Positions 59,958-64,000 of a DNA stretch of 64,000 nucleotides are shown here, in pieces. The translations under genes and the position numbers were made by a program. Source of the stretch: a bacterium (lineage in GTDB: Bacteria; Pseudomonadota; Gammaproteobacteria; Pseudomonadales; Moraxellaceae); NCBI GenBank assembly GCA_029945725.1, contig JAQSDB010000001.1:62001-126000 (forward strand), given 5' to 3'. The notes beneath the pieces are model-generated. The model was not told where the DNA came from, did no database searches, and saw nothing but the letters and a program-made list of their open reading frames with translations. Positions within the stretch are counted from its first letter, which is position 1. The number at the start of each line of letters is the position of its first letter.

Positions 59958-61091
59958 ATGAAAACAACAAAACCGCTTTTTCACCACATGGGCAGGATCG
60001 CTGCATCCGGTGTCCTGATGCTGGCCGCTGCTGTTGCCGGTGCAGCCAGTACCGCCACAGTTAATGGCGTCAGCATTGTTATTCCGACGGCCGCTGAATT
60101 TGAAAAAGCCACCGGTATCAAGCCGCTGGACAAGCCGCTTAATATCCGTGTCTGTATTTTTGACCCGGTCGGCAACAGCGGCCCCGCCATGCAGTATGCC
60201 AAGGACATGGTGCTGCAGGCCAAGCGCTGGAATGTCTTTCTTGATATCAGGGCCTATACCGACGAGCGTATTGCTGCCGAGGATTTCAAGGCAGGACAGT
60301 GTGATGCGGCGGCGATTTCCACGTTCCGCGCCAAGCAGTTCAATAAATTCATCGGCAGTCTGGATTCGGTCGGCGGCTTGCAGGATTACGCGCAGGTACG
60401 CACCGCCATGAATGTGTTGTATACCAACCCCAAAGTGGCTCCGCTGATGATTGAAGGGCCATACCAGATTGGTGGCGTGGTGCCGCTGGGTGCGGTCTAC
60501 GTGATGGTGAATGACCGCAGCATCAATTCGATTGAAAAGGCGGCCGGAAAAAAAGTCGCGGTGCTGGACTTTGACAAGTCCCAGGCCAAGATGGTGCAGC
60601 AGCTTGGTGCGCAACCGGTGGCATCGGACATGACCAATTTTTCCGGCAAGTTCAATAATGGCCAGGTGGATATCATTGCAGCGCCTGCCATTGTCTTTCG
60701 TCCACTGGAGCTTTATCGCGGACTGGGCGACAAGGGCGGCATATTCCGGATTCCGCTGGCCATGATGTCGGGTTCGGTGGTGTTTCGCCGCGAGAAGTTT
60801 CTCAAGGAAGTCCCCGATCTGGATGACAAGCTGCAGAAAATCCGCAACTTCGTCATCACTTATCTGGATCAGGCCTACGCCCTGATTGATTCGGTGGAGA
60901 AAGACATTCCGGAGCGCTACTGGATGGATCTCAGCAAGGAAGACAAGGACAAGTATTTCCGCATGATGCGTGAGGCCCGTCTGCAGCTGACCCAGGATGG
61001 TACCTATGATCCGCGCATGATGGCCCTGCTCAAGAAGGTGCGTTGCAAGCACGATCCTTCAAATTACGAGTGCTCGTTGAAGGACGAGTAA
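59958..61091 (+). CDS. Putative periplasmic solute-binding protein (DUF6091-like)
   Basis: The 377-residue product has a signal peptide (about 1-29) and then a type-2 periplasmic-binding-like fold, with LNIRVCIFDPVGNSGPAMQYAKDMVLQAKRW, KAGQCDAAAISTFRAKQFN and KVAVLDFDKSQAKMVQQLG. Overall it resembles PhnD/TAXI-type binding proteins and the putative solute-binding proteins annotated as DUF6091. Two Cys near the C-terminus (RCKHDPSNYEC) may form a disulphide. No permease or ATPase gene is adjacent. The next gene encodes a TlpA-type thioredoxin 66 bp downstream. The ligand is unknown. Confidence 0.7.
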   Translation: MKTTKPLFHHMGRIAASGVLMLAAAVAGAASTATVNGVSIVIPTAAEFEKATGIKPLDKPLNIRVCIFDPVGNSGPAMQYAKDMVLQAKRWNVFLDIRAYTDERIAAEDFKAGQCDAAAISTFRAKQFNKFIGSLDSVGGLQDYAQVRTAMNVLYTNPKVAPLMIEGPYQIGGVVPLGAVYVMVNDRSINSIEKAAGKKVAVLDFDKSQAKMVQQLGAQPVASDMTNFSGKFNNGQVDIIAAPAIVFRPLELYRGLGDKGGIFRIPLAMMSGSVVFRREKFLKEVPDLDDKLQKIRNFVITYLDQAYALIDSVEKDIPERYWMDLSKEDKDKYFRMMREARLQLTQDGTYDPRMMALLKKVRCKHDPSNYECSLKDE

Positions 61092-61157
61092 TCCGGTTGG
61101 GGCCCGGGCTCCCGGTACCTGCATTAAAAAATTCGCGGTCGGCAGACGGAGTCCTTC

Positions 61158-61655
61158 ATGCAGCGTTTTGTTTTTCTTCTGCTGGCCACGCTGCTGGCAG
61201 TCAATGCAGCCGCTGCTCCACGGACGGGAGCGCCGGCGCCGGTGCTTGCCGCTACCTTGCTCAATGGCGATCACTACACGCTCACGCAGAGTCAGGGGCG
61301 CGTGGTGCTGGTGACGTTCTGGGCAACATGGTGCTCACCTTGCGTGCAGGAAATGCCCGAGCTGGACCGGCTTTACCGGACCTATCATGCGCAGGGGCTG
61401 GATATTCTCGGCGTCAGTGTCGATGATCCTGCCGATCTCGCCAAAGTGCGTGATTTCACCCGCAGCCTGCATTACCCGATTGCCGCGCAGGCCGACGTGG
61501 ACGCCAAAGGCTATGGCCGCATCTGGGCCGTGCCCCTGCTGTTCGTGATTGACCGCCATGGCGTGTTGCGTGAAGACGGCTGGCCCGGTCTCAGGGAAAA
61601 GGATTATCCGAAACTCGAACAGATGGTGAAAACCCTGCTGGCAGAAAAGCCGTAG
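61158..61655 (+). CDS. TlpA-type periplasmic thioredoxin
   Basis: The 165-residue product has a signal peptide ending around residue 20 and a thioredoxin fold with active site CSPC (Cys59 and Cys62, in FWATWCSPC) and a later GIWAVPLLFVI carrying the cis-Pro. TlpA/ResA-like proteins reduce disulphides outside the cytoplasm, for instance in haem or copper protein assembly. It is convergent with a gene whose product starts with a CSSCGC cluster, a possible substrate. It may be co-transcribed with the solute-binding gene upstream. Confidence 0.9.
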   Translation: MQRFVFLLLATLLAVNAAAAPRTGAPAPVLAATLLNGDHYTLTQSQGRVVLVTFWATWCSPCVQEMPELDRLYRTYHAQGLDILGVSVDDPADLAKVRDFTRSLHYPIAAQADVDAKGYGRIWAVPLLFVIDRHGVLREDGWPGLREKDYPKLEQMVKTLLAEKP

Positions 61656-61665
61656 AAAATCCTGA

Positions 61666-61710
61666 CCCTCATGAAAAAGGCCGTCGCAATGACGGCCTTT
61701 TTCATGAGGG
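61666..61710. terminator. Bidirectional terminator between the TlpA and beta-barrel genes
   Basis: A perfect 20-bp stem has core GGCCGTC/GACGGCC, a GCAAT loop and A5/T5 flanks, so it serves both convergent genes. Confidence 0.93.
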
Positions 61711-61717
61711 TGGAATC

Positions 61718-62668
61718 TCAGCGCAGGCTGAAGCTCAAGCCCACAGACGCATTCCAGCGCGGAGCCAGTTGCAGGCCGTTCACCTGCTGGTACAAGGGCG
61801 CTTGCACAAAACTGTACACGTTCAGGTTTTTGCCAAGGTTCACGCTGATGCCGGGGCTGACATAAAGCGAGCGACCGCCGCTGTTGACGGCATCGGCGTT
61901 GGCACCGCCGTCGGCGCGGCGCTCGAGCGCATTCAGCTGCAACAGCGGCGTCACGCGATCAAGCGACATGTAGCGCAGGCCACCGTTCGCGGTATAGACA
62001 TTGCCGGGGCGGAAATCATCGTGCGTACGCACGGCGGCCTGGGCCAGGGCCTGGGCATACCAGTCCCAGTCGCGGTTGAGGCTGCCAAAACGGAAACCGC
62101 CGAGGAGCAGATCGGTGCTGCCGCTGCCGGGCTGCAGGCTGCGATCGAGCAGTTCGCCCTGCTGCGGGCCGCCGTTGAAAAGGAAGTCATCGCGACCGGT
62201 AGGCAGCTTCACGCCAAACAGCAGGCCGGTGTCGCCGTCGTCGCTGAATCCCTGATAGCGGCCTACCAGCTTGATGTCACCGGGACTGCGCGTGTGCGAG
62301 GTGGAGATGTCACTGTCGCCGGGGGCAATGGTGCTGTGTGAACGATCAAGATAGGGCAGGAGCAGACTGACACCCCATGCCTTGTTGATGTTGTAGCCGA
62401 GCGTGAGCGTGGTGTAGCGGTTGGTGCTGCGCTGTTCGACTTCATCCGCGCCCGGCACGACGGGTGCCATAGCGGAGCGGGTGCCACTGCGCAGGGCTGT
62501 CTGGTCAATGAAATCGTAACGCAGGTCCACGCTCATGCCGGGCTTCGAGCTCATGCCCTGGCTGACCCAGTCGGAGCTCAGGGTGCAGCCGCAGCTTGAG
62601 CAGGCCATTGCAGTAACGGGAAGCGCAGAGAGGGAAAGCAGACTGAGGGCAACAGCAGTAAGACGCAT
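61718..62668 (-). CDS. Beta-barrel-like exported protein with N-terminal CSSCGC cluster
   Basis: The 316-residue product has a signal peptide ending in AMA, and the mature protein starts CSSCGCTLSSDWVSQG. A long series of amphipathic strands follows with barrel-like spacing (VDLRYDFIDQTAL, TTLTLGYNINKAWGVSLLLPYL, DIKLVGRYQGF), ending in the terminal aromatic pattern GLSFSLR. It is probably an outer-membrane barrel. I recall similar proteins with an N-terminal Cys cluster encoded beside TlpA-type thioredoxins, as here, but know no function; metal handling is a guess. The ATG at 62668 is chosen to give the signal peptide. Confidence 0.75.
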   Translation of the reverse strand: MRLTAVALSLLSLSALPVTAMACSSCGCTLSSDWVSQGMSSKPGMSVDLRYDFIDQTALRSGTRSAMAPVVPGADEVEQRSTNRYTTLTLGYNINKAWGVSLLLPYLDRSHSTIAPGDSDISTSHTRSPGDIKLVGRYQGFSDDGDTGLLFGVKLPTGRDDFLFNGGPQQGELLDRSLQPGSGSTDLLLGGFRFGSLNRDWDWYAQALAQAAVRTHDDFRPGNVYTANGGLRYMSLDRVTPLLQLNALERRADGGANADAVNSGGRSLYVSPGISVNLGKNLNVYSFVQAPLYQQVNGLQLAPRWNASVGLSFSLR

Positions 62669-62766
62669 GAATGATTTCCGGTGTTTTAAAGCCGGCATTC
62701 TACGCAACCATGCTTTAGTCGCACTGTGACAAAGTGTCGCAGTACGGGGATGACTGTTTTCATTTT

Positions 62767-63189
62767 TCAGGTTTTGATGCCGAGGCGCAGATACACAAAG
62801 TTCAGCAGCCAGATGGGACCGACCAGAAGGAATAACAGATCCTTGAAAAAAGAAGGCTTCTTGCCCTCGACGTTGTGCCCGTAGAACTGGCCAATCCATG
62901 CCAGCACAAACAGTGTTGCCGAGATGAGCAGGATGTGCGGAATCACACTGATCAGCCCCAGCATGGCGGCGGTCAGTGCCAGCATGCCGGTCGCCAGCGA
63001 TATCGAGAGTGGAATATAAAAAGCCATGGCGACAGCCAGGCCAGCCACGGCTGCCCAGGGCTGCAGCGCAAACAGCGCACCGAAGACGCAAAAATAAATG
63101 ACGGGTACGCAAATCCAGTGGATGGTTTTGTTCACCGGGTTGCGGTGCGACTCGCTGTATTCATCCAGCCAGGCATTCAGGTTTTTCAT
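62767..63189 (-). CDS. Mpo1-like (DUF962) membrane protein
   Basis: The 140-residue protein has four membrane segments and the family start NAWLDEYSESHRNPVNKTIHWICVP, with the conserved His residues. The yeast relative Mpo1 is an Fe2+-dependent dioxygenase of fatty-acid alpha-oxidation; the bacterial function is not established. FYGHNVEGKKPSFFKDLLFLLVGPIW near the C-terminus is also conserved in the family. It may be transcribed from a promoter near 63200. Confidence 0.88.
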   Translation of the reverse strand: MKNLNAWLDEYSESHRNPVNKTIHWICVPVIYFCVFGALFALQPWAAVAGLAVAMAFYIPLSISLATGMLALTAAMLGLISVIPHILLISATLFVLAWIGQFYGHNVEGKKPSFFKDLLFLLVGPIWLLNFVYLRLGIKT

Positions 63190-63382
63190 CCGTTATCTCC
63201 GCATGCTTTTTCTTGTCGGTGTTGCGCAGGGCCAACCATGCCCGGGCAAAACCGCAAAATCAAGCACGAACGTCCCATATTGAGTGCGGTGACGATGACC
63301 GGCCGTGGGCGGGCGTGCCTGGCGGGCGAGCTGATGCTTCCGGCAGGAAGTGCCGGGACAGAAAGGCTTTGTTTAACGCGTT

Positions 63383-64000
63383 TTATTTCTTCAGCGTAAT
63401 CAGCAGGACCCCGGTCAGTACCAGCACCGTTCCTGCTCCCTGCAGCCAGCCCAGGGTTTCTCCCAGTACGGCATAGCCAAGATAGAGTGTGGCTACGGGG
63501 CCGACAGCGCCAATCAGGGCGGCACGGCTGGCACCGATGCGGCGTATGCCGTTGGTCAGCATGGTCGCCGGCAGCACCGTGCAGACAATGGCCAGCGTCA
63601 CACCGAGACCCAGCACGCGGGGACTGACCTGCAGCGCGGAAAACGGATTCACCAGCAGAAAGTGCAGCATGCAGCAAAAGCAGGAAATGCTGAGGGCGAT
63701 GCCGGTGAAGCGGTTGGCACCGATGCGATTGATCATCTCGCCTGATCCCACGAGATAGATGGCGTAGGAAAGGGCGCTGCCAAAGACCAGTGCCATGCCG
63801 AGGCCGAGGTGCGCGGAGGGATGATGCACGTCCTGCCAGACCACGAGCGCCATGCCGATATAGCTCAGCAGGATGGCCAGCCACGTCGTGCGGCCCGGCG
63901 GCCGTTTCAGCACAAAGGCAGTGATGAGGACGGTTAATGTCGGATAGAGAAACAGCACGAGGCGTTCAAGGCCGGCGCTGATGTATTGCAGGCCGAGAAA
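63383..64000 (-). CDS. EamA/DMT-family permease (N-terminus beyond window)
   Basis: The frame is open to the window edge, so the start lies outside. About 206 codons are present, covering most of the second EamA half and part of the first, with LFLYPTLTVLITAFVLKRPP, VFGSALSYAIYLVGSGEMI and GPVATLYLGYAVLGE. These are standard DMT segments. The substrate is unknown. It is separate from the other EamA gene at 47.3 kb. Confidence 0.88.
   Translation of the reverse strand, partial: FLGLQYISAGLERLVLFLYPTLTVLITAFVLKRPPGRTTWLAILLSYIGMALVVWQDVHHPSAHLGLGMALVFGSALSYAIYLVGSGEMINRIGANRFTGIALSISCFCCMLHFLLVNPFSALQVSPRVLGLGVTLAIVCTVLPATMLTNGIRRIGASRAALIGAVGPVATLYLGYAVLGETLGWLQGAGTVLVLTGVLLITLKK

Noticed and set aside
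61718-63112. 464-residue version of the beta-barrel gene starting at 63112
   Set aside because: It would overlap the Mpo1-like gene and hide a clear signal peptide at 62668.

Overview
The window looks like chromosomal DNA of a free-living gammaproteobacterium, probably in or near the Pseudomonadales. The main evidence is the gene order ffh - rpsP - rimM - trmD - rplS - xerD - dsbC - hom - thrC - recJ - prfB - lysS, a layout I know from Pseudomonas-like genomes. PurT, a sigma-54 promoter with an ANTAR/NasT leader, and many small envelope lipoproteins also fit. Most of the window is ordinary, densely packed core and envelope genes. It starts inside an HlyD-family gene and ends inside an EamA-family gene.

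Layout. 1-9 kb: a TetR-controlled efflux adaptor, an ArsR/metallo-beta-lactamase-fold pair divergent from an old yellow enzyme, a CHASE-GGDEF cyclase, a DUF815 ATPase, a Sel1 protein and a DyP peroxidase. 8.8-10.1 kb: an Nramp-family transporter with altered metal-site motifs. 10.5-16.0 kb: a minus-strand run of five exported proteins of unknown role: two tandem PEGA/Sel1-like paralogues, a DUF4105 lipoprotein, a coiled-coil protein and a Cys-rich protein. 16.2-23.1 kb: an MFS transporter, then a nitrate-uptake locus (nasT, nrtA, nrtB, nrtD, porin). Its leader carries a sigma-54 promoter, NtrC-like half-sites, two ANTAR-type hexaloop hairpins and a terminator that excludes the second hairpin. 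23.1-25.1 kb: a DUF4136 lipoprotein and a rhomboid protease.

25,164-31,151: a compact (about 6 kb) integrated element in the 3' end of tRNA-Leu(UAG). It is bounded by a 16-bp direct repeat and carries identical arm-type repeats near both ends, a P4-type integrase next to the tRNA, an AlpA-like regulator at the head of a tight small-gene operon, a 20-bp iteron-like repeat, a zinc-ribbon protein, and a two-gene membrane-protein module (84 aa plus DUF2335) at the end distal to the integrase. I see no capsid, terminase, relaxase or recognisable primase gene, so it resembles a phage satellite or minimal genomic island.

31.2-45.6 kb: housekeeping and envelope genes, including two DUF1289 proteins, SirB2, an OmpA lipoprotein, an arginase-family enzyme, beta- and gamma-carbonic anhydrases, dGTPase, an SDR, two Nudix hydrolases, an SRPBCC-like exported protein, purT, a CorC/HlyC protein and YpjD. 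45.7-59.8 kb: the translation/secretion/threonine/repair block listed above, with the classical programmed +1 frameshift in prfB. 59.9-64 kb: a periplasmic solute-binding-like protein, a TlpA-type thioredoxin convergent with a beta-barrel-like protein whose mature N-terminus carries a Cys cluster, an Mpo1-like membrane protein and a partial EamA permease.

The best candidates for undescribed biology are the cargo and small-gene operon of the tRNA-Leu element, the five-gene exported operon at 10.5-16 kb, and the layered sigma-54 plus ANTAR control of nitrate uptake. All functional statements come from reading motifs by eye; no database search was run.
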